A DNA stretch of 64,000 bases from Avena insularis (lineage: Eukaryota; Streptophyta; Magnoliopsida; Poales; Poaceae), in assembly GCA_023614405.1 (NCBI GenBank), contig CM042685.1, forward strand, positions 89,270,684 to 89,334,683, given 5' to 3'. This document shows, one piece after another, positions 1 to 11,590 of this stretch. Under the pieces are notes generated by a model, which saw only the letters and a list, made by a program, of their open reading frames with translations, did not search any database and was not told the DNA's origin. The translations under genes were made by a program, and so were the position numbers. Position 1 is the stretch's first letter. Each line of letters opens with the position of its first letter.

Positions 1-1746
1 GACCCTTGTGTGTGATGATTGCAAGTAGTTAAGTATTGTTTGGTGATTGTGTACCTCGTATTTATTCATAGACGCTAGTACCGACCAAGGATACGAGGAG
101 GAAGGAGGATACTACGAAGAAGCCGAGGAGAACTTCAACCACTGCTCTGCACAAGGCAAGCTAAAACTTGCAAGACATTCTACTTTAGCAAGCTTATACT
201 GATATTGATGCAAGCTGATACTATACCTATGCAAGCCTTACCAATTAAGTTGACCTATGCAAGCTAAAACTTGCAAGACACTCTACTGATGCAACAAACC
301 CATACTTGTTCTATGACTACTATATGCCTTAAGCATATGTGATCATACCCACTTGATAAACCAATCCTAGTTTTATGTGCAAGCTCCTTACGCTATTTCT
401 TTATCAAAGCTTACTTAGAGTTTACTTAAGTGACTGGTAGATTTGGAAAGATGTCGAAGGTTGCATAAAGAGCATAAAATTTGGCCTAAGTTAGAAACCT
501 TGACATCAGCCTGAGACCTGAGGTTGTCCTTAGTTGAAACTCCACTAGTTACCACCCCTCATTAATACTACCCCCACCTGTAGATGCTAGTGCTAAGAAT
601 AAAACTTGATCAACTTTTAGATGGGATTACTTGGTGGAAAAATGGTTATGAAAACCTTGGAATGATGGATCATTCTATTTAAATGCTTTGGACATGTGTT
701 TCCAAACACTTGAGAATTTTGGTGATAAAAATGTTGAGGCATGAGCCTTAGCCCTTTATAAAACTGATGGTTGTCTGGATGCGATACCATTCCAATTTTA
801 TCGTACAACCACAATACCCGAATATTGGGTAGGGCTTGACTGGAAACTTATGTACCTTAGTATTAGTTCCCTCACGGCCAAGGTCTGAGCTGAGGCTACC
901 TTGTGAAGATTGTCCACATGCGTACCCAAGATGACAGTTGGTCATGGTTGGGAGGCCAAACTCACAGGAGAGGTGCTTATACTAGGGCGTGTAATCGAAA
1001 GGTTAGGATTGATTATCCGCATACTGAGTATGGTGAATTCAGGATTTGTTCCTGACGGATGTATCGAATGTTGTGGTGAAAGTGTACAATCTCTGCAGAG
1101 TGTCAAACTATTCGAATAGCCACGTCCGCGGTTATGGACAGTTGGAGTGGCCATACCGTTTCCCCCGTCAAACTTTTCAAAATGACTTGTGAGATGAATT
1201 GAGACTTTGACTTGACCACAACAGAGTTGTGATATGAAATACAAGTTCCCGATTAGGAATTATAAAATTGTGACTAGCTTTGGAACTTAGTAGAGATAAA
1301 TCTGGCTTTTGCAAAACAACCCTAGAACCTAGTGTCCTATTATCCAAAAACCCCCCTTTACCTATTAGTATTAGTTTGCGAGTACTTAAAGAGGACTCAT
1401 GGCTTTGTCCCTGGCTATTCCCATGGCCAGACTATGAAGAGGAGTACCTAGAAGATGGACCCCAGGAAGGTTACGACAACTAGGATCATCTCCCATCGTC
1501 AGCATTGCCTGTGACCTCGAAGATGGAGCTTCGCCTACGCTACCCTTATTATTACGTATTCCGCTGCTTGATGTTGTATTAAGAACTGGATCATGAGATC
1601 CCTATTTGTGTAAGAACTTATGTATCATTTGTAATGGATGATGTACTATGGTATCCAATTCTGTTATGTCTCGCAAAAATGGTAATCCTGGGATTGCGAT
1701 GTATGGCATAACAGGCATCTAGGATTGAAAAATCCGGGTGTTGACA
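1..1746 (+). repeat. 5' LTR of element 1 (3' portion only)
   Basis: Position 1 corresponds to 9845 in the 3' LTR, so about 2.3 kb of this LTR, including its TATA box, lies outside the window. The LTR ends in ...GTGTTGACA immediately before the PBS. Open frames inside (for example at 910-1483) are not conserved as proteins and are ordinary LTR sequence. Confidence 0.93.
155..287 (+). repeat. Direct repeat with internal palindrome in the LTR
   Basis: A segment of about 30 bp containing gcaagctaaaacttgcaaga occurs at about 160 and again at about 256. Each copy contains the inverted repeat GCAAG-CTAAAA-CTTGC, and further GCAAGC words lie between them. The same pair recurs in the 3' LTR (about 10000-10133). 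A degenerate version is seen in reverse in element 2 (about 12660-12790). Confidence 0.7.
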
Positions 1747-1749
1747 AGT

Positions 1750-1762
1750 TGGTATCAGAGCC
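1750..1762 (+). other. Primer binding site, initiator Met-tRNA type (element 1)
   Basis: TGGTATCAGAGCC follows the LTR end by three bases. It is the standard plant retrotransposon PBS, complementary to the 3' end of initiator Met-tRNA, and would prime minus-strand DNA synthesis. Confidence 0.95.
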
Positions 1763-1976
1763 ATCCTAACCATAGGAGACCCTAGTTAGACTGGACGTTT
1801 GAATCAAAAACTTAGTTTCAAAACCAAAGAAAACAAATATTTACAAAAACTTATTCTCATTCTTATCTCTTTGATTCTTTTATAAAAATTCATGTTCCTC
1901 AAAAACTCTTGCAAAATACATAAAATTTTGACACACTTGATCACTCTGCTAATCTACTCATCCTTTATTTTTATAG

Positions 1977-2758
1977 ATGGACGTGAAGTACAGCAAGTTT
2001 TACCAACTTGGGAATGGGGGAGACCTTATCTTTGAGAGGGATCTGGATCAGCTTCGAGAACTTCCGAGCGCGTCACTTTCGAGTTCTTTGGAGCTCAGCT
2101 CAATGATCAAGGAGGAGAATATCTGCAGTGGCTAATTGTTGCAAGTCTCAGGAAAGATTGAACCTCCCATGCGGAGGAATTCAGTTTACCTTGAGGAAAA
2201 CAAGCGGCTCGATGGACTTGCCGAGCAATGCAGAAGCTCTTTCCCGTCTGTGTGGGCGAGCATCAATCAGATCAAGGGTACTCGCTTTGAGTTTTCCCAA
2301 GGCGTGATGCAAATGGACAACCACTGGAAGCCCCATACCACCCCGAGCTGAAGACTCAATTGGACCACCTTAGCTTCATGATGTATGATCGTCAGCAGGA
2401 GTTGGACAACTGCCGTGACTATTGCAACCACAAGTCTACCATCATCAAGACGAAGGATTAGACCATCACCATGCTAGCAAAGGATCGCAAGTCTCGCCGC
2501 CGTCAGCTCGACAAAAAGGAGCGCATTATTGCCCGTCTTCGCCATCAAGATCTCATCTCTGGAGGAGACCATCCACGAGAGAGACATGCGTTGGAGGAAA
2601 GGGAGAATGCGGAGAGGATCTTCGTGGAGACCCTTACTCCTATCTCAGCGATGGCGATGATTTTACGGAGGATCGTGCCATGGACTTCTTCACCGATGAG
2701 GATGATTTCGCCTTCATCGATGATGTCTGAAGATGATGAAGCCACGACTCAGGAGTAG
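1977..2758 (+). pseudogene. Unrecognised coding region upstream of gag (ORF0-like), broken
   Basis: This region starts with ATG at 1977, directly after a pyrimidine-rich run ending in AG, and begins MDVKYSKFYQLGNGG. The same protein is encoded at the equivalent place in element 2 (24870-24067). That conservation is the main reason to call it coding. The middle is strongly basic (around 2471-2540, containing RKSRRRQLDKKER) and looks helical, possibly coiled coil. The C-terminal end is acidic in element 2, but here it is spread over two frames by an indel. Stops and frameshifts also interrupt the first third. I do not recognise a named domain. It could be an accessory or RNA-binding protein, or an N-terminal extension once joined to gag. 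Confidence 0.6.
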
Positions 2759-2991
2759 TAAGCGAGCACTAGCGTAGTGAGTAGTTGTCGGTCCCACGGT
2801 ATCGTAGTTTCTAGAATGGTTCTTAAAACCATCTGTTTTTCTTTGTTGTGGTGTGTGTTGTACTGTGTGCTATGAGTGAATGAATGAAAAATCAAGTTGC
2901 CAGAAAAATCTGAGTCAAACATTTAAAACTTTTCAAAGACCCAAGACCTTAGAAATTTCCCCCTTTTCTCATGATCTATATCAATCTTCAG

Positions 2992-4035
2992 ATGCCACGT
3001 GGAGGAAGTGGTTCAGCCCAGACCCGATGTTGCAGATCCGCAAATGTTGACTTCGACGCGAAGCTGAAAGAGCGAACGTCAAGCCAACCTAGCCACTCTG
3101 CAAGCAGATAGCTAGCCCACACCAACCAAGGCCACGGAAATCAGGACAACCATGGATCTAAGCTCAAGAATTTCCGAATACTAACCCACCCGCTTTCACC
3201 AAGTCGGAAGAACCCCTAGATGCGATGATTGGCTGCAAACCATGGAAAACAACCTAGAAGTCATGGAGTGGAAGCCAACGAGAAAGTCCTGTTCGCCACC
3301 CATTATCTAGCCGGAGATGCCAGGGCATGGTGGAACAGTGTTCGTGCAATGACCGGAGGCCAGATGATGACCTCGGAGGAATTCAAGGTCAAGTTTAGCG
3401 AAACCATGTGCCACCAGGTTTGATCAAGAGAATGAGACGAGTTCGTAGAGTGAAGCAAGGAAAGATGATCGTAGTGGAATACCGTGACAAATTTTTGTCA
3501 TTAGCTAGGTATGCCCCGGACGAGATGAACACCAAGCCAAGAAGAAAGAAAGATTCCTGAATGGTCCATGACGAGATGCAGACGGTGTTAGTCAATATCC
3601 CTTTGCTGATATTGAAGCCCTTGTCGACTCGCCATCCAGATGGAAGGAAAGATCAACCAAGCCAATGAGAACTAAGCATCGCATGATGCATCAACCAGGA
3701 ACCCATCAGACCCCAAAGTATCGCCCCAACCCATCTCCAGGATTTGCCCCAAGAACCAACAGACCCCCTATGACCCGTCCGACCTACCCCAACCGTGGAA
3801 ACCCTAGACCCGGAGGAAATCACAACAACCCCGGCAACTCTAGCAATTTCACCCATGCCCCACCCAAGTTCAACACCAACAATGCTACCGCCAACACCAA
3901 CACTGCCCCGAGGACTGGAAGCAATGTTGTGCCTGTCGCATCAAGGACAAGTCACAAGTGACTGTTATGATTTGTGGAATAAAGGCCACTATTCCAACAA
4001 GTGCCCCAACAAGAAGAACGCTACAGCCCTAATGC
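2992..4035 (+). pseudogene. gag: gag (capsid/nucleocapsid) of element 1, frameshifted
   Basis: Gag forms the virus-like particle and binds the element RNA. The ATG at 2992 follows an AG-ended pyrimidine tract and starts MPRGGSGS, as in element 2. The conserved capsid segment at 3229-3423 contains LFATHYLAGDARAWWNSVRA, the hallmark of plant gypsy Gag (Retrotrans_gag). Beyond it come a Pro/Asn-rich linker (3665-3960) and a damaged zinc knuckle (about 3960-4005, CYDLWNKGHYSNKC). The second cysteine of the CCHC is displaced relative to element 2 ([14 protein letters not shown]). At least four frameshifts or stops break the frame, so no functional Gag is possible. Confidence 0.85.
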
Positions 4036-4470
4036 CAATGCCCCAGCTCAGCGGCGTCGTGTCAGCCGAGGAAAGATTTGCCCCAGAATTCATCAACGCA
4101 ATGGCCATCTTTTTCTCATGCATGTCAAGAAGCTCAGAAGCGCCAGACGTCGTCTTTGGGTATGTTTTCTGTTAATTCAGTACTTGCAAGAGTGTTGTTT
4201 GACTCGTGCCTCGCATTCATTTGTCACCAAGAATTTGCACTAGTAAAATTCAACCAACCAAACTGAAGCATGTTATGATTGTGCAAATTCCCGGATCAAC
4301 CACCAAGGCTAGGCAAATTTGCAAAGCCGTCCCTATCCGAATCCATGGCATAGATTTTTATGCTAATCTAATAGTACTCGGAACTAAAGGCTTGGAAGTA
4401 GTACTAGGAATGGATTGGATGTCCAAACATAAGGGATTGATCGTGCTAAGAAAGCCATCACCATGACCGA
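4036..4470 (+). pseudogene. Protease region of element 1 pol, broken
   Basis: The aspartic protease cuts Gag-Pol into mature proteins. The active-site segment around 4190-4215 reads LFDSCLAF; element 2 has [11 protein letters not shown] here, so the catalytic DSG is damaged by substitution and frame loss. Downstream, 4206-4466 keeps the typical second half with [15 protein letters not shown], the usual end of a Tekay protease. Open frames overlap in two registers, showing small indels. Confidence 0.8.
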
Positions 4471-5240
4471 TCACGGATAACAGTCGAGCATATCTCCGAA
4501 ACCTTACCTCGCCAATTCAAGTGTAACAAGAGTCTAGCCCAACCTACCATTGACCAAGTCCGGATAGTCTGTGAATACCCCGATGTATTTCCCGATGTTT
4601 TGCCCGGTATGCCCCCAGATCGGGATATCGAGTTTATCATCGAACTAATCCCCGGAACAGGACCCATAGCCTAGAGACCCTATAGTATGAACCCGTCGGA
4701 ACTAGCAGAACTGAAGAAGCAACTGGATTCCATGATAGAAATTAGATTGATTCAACCAAGTGCGTCACCATGGAGATCACCTGTCTTATTTGTGGACAAG
4801 AAAGATGGAGGTAACGTTTGTGTACGGATTATCGGAAGTTGAATGATGTCACCATCAAGAACAAGTAGCCCTTGCCCAAGATAGAAGATTTGTTTGATCA
4901 GTTGACCGGTGCCCAGGTCTTTTCTAAGATTGATCTTAGAACTGGCTATCATCAACTCAAAATTCGTGCAGAGGATATTCCAAAGACTTCCTTTACCACC
5001 AGATATGGATTGTACGAGTATACAGTCATGTCTTTTGGATTAACCAATGCCCCCGCTTATTTCATGAACCTCATGAATAAGATTTTTATGGACTTCCTGG
5101 ATAAGTTTGTCGTTGTTTTCATCGATGACATTCTGATTTATTCCAAATCAGAAGAAGAACATGAGCTACACCTAAGGACCATTCTTGGAACCCTTAGAGA
5201 GCATCAGTTGTATGCACAGTTTAGCAAATGTTAATTCTGG
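4471..5240 (+). pseudogene. Reverse transcriptase of element 1, interrupted
   Basis: RT copies element RNA into DNA. The N-terminal part (4500-4870) is broken by stops and a frameshift (a TAG near 4673 and another at 4865). From 4872 to 5234 an open stretch carries [15 protein letters not shown], then [16 protein letters not shown] and the catalytic FIDD box at 5118-5129 ([16 protein letters not shown]). A premature TAA at 5232-5234 follows FSKC, where element 2 encodes glutamate. The catalytic centre is preserved although the frame is dead. Confidence 0.9.
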
Positions 5241-6044
5241 TTACAGGAGGTAGGATTCCTCGGTCACATTGTATCAGCAGGAGGAATTGCCGTTGACCCT
5301 GCCGAAGTGAAAGATGTAGAAGATTGGCAAGCCCCAACCACTCAAACCCAAGTTCGTGCTTTTCTCGAAATGGCAGGATATTACCGCAAATTCGTAGAAG
5401 GATTCTCGAGTATCGCCCGACCCATGACCCAATTGCTGAAGAAGGACAAGAAGTTTGAATGGACAGACAAGTGTGAAGCGAGTTTTCAAGAACTCAAGAG
5501 GAGATTGATATCAGCCCCAATCTTAATCAGGCCGGATATCACGAAGCCCTTCGATGTGTATTGCGACGCATCCAAGATTGGTCTCGGATGTGTGCTAATG
5601 CAAGAAGGCAAAGTTATATCTTACCTATCTCGACAATTGAAGCAACACGAGCAAAACTATCCAACTCATGACCTCGAACTCGCAGCAGTAGTCCTAGCCC
5701 TGAAGACATGGAGACATTACCTAATGGGAAACCGTTGTGAGATTTATTTGGATCACAAGAGCCTAAAGTATATATTCACTCAGAAGGAGTTGAATATGAG
5801 GCAGAGAAGATGGATTGAGCTAATCAAAGATTACAACCTGGACATTCACTATCACCCTGGTAAAGCCAACGTGGTAGCCGATGCCCTTAGCAGATTGCCG
5901 TGCCGCTTGAACTCCATGATTTTGAAGGAGCAACCAAGGTTGCACAAGGAGATGGAAGATTTTCGACTGGAATTAGTAAGTGAAGGATTTTTGGCTAGCA
6001 TAGAACTTCAGCCCACTTTTATCAGTCAGATTAAAGAGGCGTAG
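5241..6044 (+). pseudogene. RT connection and RNase H of element 1
   Basis: RNase H removes the RNA strand during reverse transcription. Open from 5307 to 6044, it begins with the RT thumb/connection ([20 protein letters not shown]). RNase H follows with its acidic residues in place: [45 protein letters not shown] (element 2 has YSDHKSLKY) and NVVADALSR. The frame ends at a TAG at 6042-6044 where element 2 has glutamine. Otherwise it is one of the better preserved parts of the element. Confidence 0.9.
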
Positions 6045-7540
6045 AAGGGAAATGCCAGTATCGACGGAATCAAGCGTCGTATCGGTACGGGCAAAGTACC
6101 CGGATTCACCGAGGACGAAGAAGGAGTTCTGTGGTACAAAGGACGCCTTTGTGTACCAACAGATTCGAGTTGAAAGAAGTTATCTTGAAGGAGGCTCATG
6201 ATACTCTTTATTCTATCCATCTAGGAGGAACTAAGATGTATCAAGATTTGAAAGAGCAATTTTGGTGGCATAAGATGAAGAGAGAAATCGGAAGCTATAT
6301 CGCCAAGTGTGATATATGTCAGCAAGTCAAGGCAGGACATCAAAGACCTGCTGGATTGTTGCAACCTTTGCAAATTCCAGAATGGAAATGGGATTCTGTA
6401 GGAATGGACTTTATCACTGGACTACCTACTTCTAGTAAGGGAAATGACTCTATCTGGGTCATAGTGGACAGATTGTCCAAAGTCACCCATTTCTTGCCCG
6501 TCAAAACCACCTATCAGAGTTCGAAGATAGCAGAGTTATACATCGCTAGAATCGTCAGTTTGCACGGAGTCCCCAAGAATATAGTATCGGATCGAGGAAC
6601 TCAGTTTACCTCAAGATTCTGGAAGAAAGTCCAAGAAGGTTTAGGAACCCTCCTAGATTTCAGTACCGCGTATCACCCTCAGACCGATGGACAAACGGAG
6701 CGAGTAAATCAAATACTCGAAGATATGCTTAGAGCATGTGTGCTAGAATATGGATCCAAGTGGGAAGACTGCGCGTTTGCAGAATTTTCCTACAACAATA
6801 GTTACCAAGCCAGTTTGCAAATGGCCCCATTTGAATTCATGTACGGAAGAAAGTGTCGCACCCCTTTGAACTGGTCGGAAGTAGGAGAGAGTCAGATTTT
6901 CAGCCCCGACATCCTCCGAGAAGCAGAAGAGAAGGTTCACAAGATTCGTGAGCACCTCAAGACTGCCCAATCCCGACAGAAGAGTTACGCCGACAAGAGA
7001 CGTCGAGACCTCGCCTTCAACATAGGAGATTTTGTTTATCTGAAAGTGTCGCCATTGAAGGGAATGCAGCGTTTCCAACTCAAAGGAAAGTTAGCCCCTA
7101 GATATATCGGACCTTTCAAAATTCTGAACCGTCGAGGAGAAGTATCGTATCAATTGGAACTACCTGAAGAGATGTCAGCTGTGCACAATGTGTTCCATAT
7201 CTCGTTACTTCGCAAATGTCTCGAAGTCCCCGAGAAGACCGAAGTGTTCAAGAATATCGATCACCGTACCATAGAGATCAACGATGACCTGGCCTATACT
7301 AAAGTACCCATCCGCATTTTGGAAGAAACTTTTCGAACTACCCGAACCCGAAGCATCAAGTTTCTCAAGATTCAGTGGAGCAACCACACAGAAGAGGAAG
7401 CTACCTGGGAGCACGAAGATCACATCCGGACGGAGTTTCCCGATCTCTTCAAATCCAAGGTAATCTTTTCGTCCTTTTTCAAATCTCGGGACGAGATTTT
7501 GTTTAAGGGGGGAAGGTTTGTAACATCCCAAAAATACTAA
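6045..7540 (+). pseudogene. Integrase with chromodomain of element 1
   Basis: Integrase inserts the cDNA, and in chromoviruses the C-terminal chromodomain is thought to guide it to particular chromatin. A frameshift near 6170 separates the first bases from the long open stretch 6131-7540. Visible motifs are the HHCC zinc finger (HDTLYSIH ... CDICQQVKAGHQ, about 6197-6345), the DDE core (MDFITGLP; VSDRGTQFTSRFW; HPQTDGQTERVNQILEDML), the GPY/F module (LAPRYIGPFKIL, about 7090-7130), and a chromodomain (about 7290-7450, KFLKIQWSNHTEEEATWE). The normal stop after FPDLFKS is lost (AAG where element 2 has TAG), so the frame runs through the polypurine tract into the LTR. Confidence 0.93.
7482..7518 (+). 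promoter_or_regulatory. Pre-PPT hairpin and polypurine tract of element 1
   Basis: A perfect short palindrome, AATCTCG-GGA-CGAGATT (7482-7498), precedes the purine run AAGGGGGGAAGG (7505-7516). That run primes plus-strand DNA and abuts the 3' LTR start at 7519. The same hairpin-plus-PPT layout recurs in element 2 (19256-19292) and the LARD (42426-42462). Confidence 0.9.
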
Positions 7541-10500
7541 GCTTGGATCATCAAATTCTAATCATCAAAATTAGGGTTAACAAAAACTTTTCTAAATGAA
7601 ATCATGGATGCATGCATATGTGTATGCATGGATTTTGAAATCCTTTAAAACCACCTTGTTTGTTTGTTCCATTGCTTGTAAAATGTTTCTTAGGTGAAAT
7701 AAACATCATCTAAAACATTTCCCACACCTTTCCTAAAGACAAGTAAATCAAAACACATATATGAAATGAATGGTCATTTTGGCCAATTTAACTCCCATGC
7801 CTACTTTGGCTGTCTCAAACTTTCATAATCTAACAGAAACTTTTCTGGATATTTGCACCCCTTGAATGTACTCGTAACAAGGTATCAAGGACCACCTTGT
7901 GATCATCCAGAAACTTTCAAATGCATAGTTTAAATGACAATTCAAAATTTAATCTTTATCATATGGGAAGATCCCACTTTTTCAAAAACTACTCAAACAA
8001 GCTCAACTTTCAAAACCCAAGCATCTGCAGACTCACCAGCACCAATCTAGCAAACCCACCAAAAATCATTTCAAAATTCAAAACTTGATTTCATGCGGCC
8101 ATTTCATCAAACAGGTTGCAGACACAAATCAAACAAACATCAAACACTATTGTGAGCAGTGATTCTTGCCTAACTGGTTCCCCATTTAGCTCACACACAA
8201 CTCAGTAGATCATCTAGGAAGATTAGCCAGGCACTAGCACCACTGTGAGCTTGCCATTGTCATCAATGGTGAATATCCGAGCACCCTCTTACCACCCCAT
8301 AGTCGACAGCAAGCTAGGAGCAGCAGCAAGCCTAGCCAGCATGTCTGGGAGGCAGCCCACCGTCCATCGCCACTCACTGTCCCAGCCATGGCGTTGCCAA
8401 GCCCTGGACCACGCGCACAAGCCGCGCCCAGACCATGCCGAGCGTGCGCTAGAGCGCCACCCTCGACCATCACCCACAGACCGCGCGCCGCCCTCGCCGC
8501 GTGCATACACAATCCCCACCGACCCAGGAGACCGCCAGACATCCCCGTTTGCCGCCCCGTGCCGCACAGCCACCGCCCGCCGTCGAAGACGCCGCCTCTG
8601 TCTGAGCGCGCTTCGTTCAGACCAAACCACAGCCCATGCCTCGAGACCATGTCGTTGAGCATCACCAGGAGACACCGCACCGTCCCCTACCCTTGCCCAT
8701 GCCTTTAGCCACCAGGCTCGCCCCGACAGCTCACCATGCGGTCCCCTCGCTCGACTATAAATAGAGGCCACCCCCGCACGATTTCTTCACACCATCTCAC
8801 TCCCCTCTCCTCACTAATCGTGCCACACCATTCTCAGAGCAAGGCGAGCACCACCTCGCCGGAATTTCACTAGAGCCTGTCGCTGCCAGAGAAGAAGGGA
8901 GCCAGCGATTGGAGCCACCCCAGGAGATGCCGCGAGCACCCCTGAGTTCGCCGTCGTCGACTTCGTCGTTCGCCCGTGTCGCCGACCCTCGCCAGCACCC
9001 CGGTGAGCCCCCAGCGACCCTCACTGGCCGCGCTAGGTTTCGTTCTCGCCGGAGTTGTCTCGCGTCGATGATGACTCCCAGCCGTTAGATTGGAACTAGA
9101 TCAAACGATCCACGTCGCCCCATACCGCTTCACCCAGCCCCGTGTCACTGACGAGTGGGGACACCCACTTAAGCAGCCCACGGGAGCACCTGCTTAGCAG
9201 GCCGGCCCAGTAACTTTTTCCGCGCAGCCCAGTTATTCAAATTAAACCTTTTTCTATTTCAATTCAAACACACTTCTGTACCCAACTTAAAAAATCAACC
9301 CAGATCGATTTAGTGCACCAAATTGAATGAAACCAATTTTGTTGGAAAGGACTATGAATGATGAATCCAAGCCCGTTGGATTCAAGTCTTTTGGATCTAT
9401 AGATAACCCATGGTAAAAATAACAAGGCAGAAACTTTTCTGCATTCAAACATTTTTCAAATTTAAACCATAATAGCTTTTGAGTTGATTCCAACTCTCAA
9501 AAATCACATTTAACCATACCTTTCAGAATATATAAAAATATATAGGTTTACTTGCAGAAATAATGTTCAAGTAATAAAAGAATGCTACATAAGCATTTCT
9601 AGCCACTTTAATTAATTAAAATAAAAGGGTAAAACCTTATTAAATTGTGACAGCACTTTAAATCACATTCCCATGGACTACAATATGTGGTGATGACATG
9701 TGTCAACATGATCCCATGTTGGGTTTGGAGAATATAAAATCTTAAGTAGTTTTTCAATGAGTAGAAATTACTTTTCTAAAAATAAAAAGATTTAAACCAA
9801 GCCTTAACCTTGTAATGTTAGGGATGATGCTAGATCATCCATAGGACCCTTGTGTGTGATGATTGCAAGTAGTTAAGTATTGTTTGGTGATTGTGTACCT
9901 TGTATTTATTCATAGACGCTAGTACCGACCAAGGATACGAGGAGGAAGGAGGATACTACGAAGAAGCCGGGGAGAACTTCAACCACTGCTCTGCACAAGG
10001 CAAGCTAAAACTTGCAAGACATTCTACTTTAGCAAGCTTATACTGATATTGATGCAAGCTGATACTATACATATGCATGCCTTACCAATCAAGTTGACCT
10101 ATGCAAGCTAAAACTTGCAAGACACTCTACTGATGCAACAAACCCATACTTGTTCTATGACTACTATATGCCTTAAGCATATGTGATCATACCCACTTGA
10201 TAAACCAATCCTAGTTTTATGTGCAAGCTCCTTACGCTATTTCTTTATCAAAGCTTACTTAGAGTTTACTTAAGTGACTGGTAGATTTGGAAAGATGCCG
10301 AAGGTTGCATAAAGAGCATAAAATTTGGCCTAAGTTACAAACCTTGACATCAGCCTGAGACCTGAGGTTGTCCTTAGTTGAAACTCCACTAGTTACCACT
10401 CCTCATTAATACTACCCCCACCTGTAGATGCTAGTGCTAAGCATAAAACTTGATCAACTTTTAGATGGGATTACTTGGTGGAAAAATGGTTATGAAAACC

Positions 10501-11590
10501 TTGGAATGATGGATCATTCTATTGAAATGTTTTGGACATGTGTTTCCAAACACTTGAGAATTTTGGTGATAAAAATGTTGAGGCATGAGCCTTAGCCCTT
10601 TATAAAACTGATGGTTGTCTGGATGCGATACCATTCCAATTTTATCGTACAACCACAATACCCAAATATTGGGTAGGGTTTGACTAGAAACTTATGTACC
10701 TTAGTATTAGTTCCCTCACGGCCAAGGTCTGAGCTGAGGCTACCTTGTGAAGATTGTCCACCTGTGCAGTACCCAAGATGACAGTTGGTCATGGTTGGGA
10801 GGCCAAACTCACAGGAGAGGTGCTTATACTAGGGCGTGTAATCGAAAGGTTAGGATTGATTATCCGCATACTGAGTATGGTGTATTCAGGATTTGTTCCT
10901 GACGGATCTATCGAATGTCGTGGTGAAAGTGTACAATCTCTGCAGAGTGTCAAACTATTCGAATAGCCGCGTCCGCGGTTATGGACAGTTGGAGTGGCCA
11001 TACTGTTTCCCCCGTCAGACTTTTCAAAATGACCTGTGAGATGAATTAAGACTTTGACTTGACCACAACAGAGTTGTGATATGAAATACAAGTTCTCGAT
11101 TAGGAATTATAAAATTGTGACTAGCTTTGGAACTTAGTAGAGATAAATCTGGCTTTTGCAAAACAACCCTAGAACCTAGTGTCCTATTATCCAAAAACCC
11201 CCCTTTACCTATTAGTATTAGTTTGCGAGTACTTAAAGAGTACTCATGGCTTTGTCCCTGGCTATTCCCATGGCCAGACTATGAAGAGGAGTACCTGGAA
11301 GATGGACCCCAGGAAGGTTACGATAACTAGGATCATCTCCCATCGTCAGCATTGCCTGTGACCCCGAAGATGGAGCTTCGCCTACGCTACCGTTATTATT
11401 ACGTATTCCGCTGCTTGATGTTGTATTAAGAACTGGATGAGATCCCTATTTGTGTAAGAACTTATGTATCGTTTGTAATGGATGATGTACTATGGTATCC
11501 AATTCTGTTATGTCTTGCAAAAATGGTAATCCTGGGATTGCGATGTATGGCATAACAGGCATCTAGGATTGAAAAATCCGGGTGTTGACA
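7519..11590 (+). repeat. 3' LTR of element 1 (4072 bp, complete)
   Basis: Starts TGTAACATCCC directly after the PPT and ends GTGTTGACA at 11590. At 4.07 kb it is long for an LTR. The left half is AT-rich, followed by a GC-rich block (8380-9060) around the TATA box. Open frames on both strands in that block (8234-8771) reflect high GC, not genes. The distal half matches the 5' LTR remnant at 1-1746. Confidence 0.95.
8756..8763 (+). promoter_or_regulatory. TATA box in element 1 LTR
   Basis: TATAAATA in a GC-rich surround, about 1.24 kb into the LTR. Transcription would be expected some 25-35 bp downstream, near 8790. The aligned position in element 2 (17991-17998 and 54929-54936, minus strand) also has a TATA box, TATAAAAG, which supports function. 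Confidence 0.7.

Larger units (their letters stand above)
1..11590 (+). mobile_element. Element 1: Ty3/gypsy chromovirus (Tekay/Del type), 5'-truncated by window edge
   Basis: An LTR retrotransposon in plus orientation. The order is partial 5' LTR, Met-tRNA type PBS, an extra 5' coding region, gag, protease, RT, RNase H, integrase with C-terminal chromodomain, polypurine tract, 3' LTR. Integrase after RNase H defines Ty3/gypsy, and the chromodomain defines a chromovirus. The 1746 bp of 5' LTR visible here match the last 1746 bp of the 3' LTR with roughly 30-35 hand-counted differences (about 2%). Coding regions are broken by several stops and frameshifts, so it is not autonomous. It inserted into the 3' LTR of element 2: the next base after 11590 resumes that LTR in reverse. 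The right target duplication should be ccacg (11591-11595); its left partner lies outside the window. Confidence 0.93.

Noticed and set aside
8234..8771. Open frames on both strands of the element 1 LTR
   Set aside because: Same cause: a GC-rich block around the TATA box. The aligned region of element 2 does not keep the frames.
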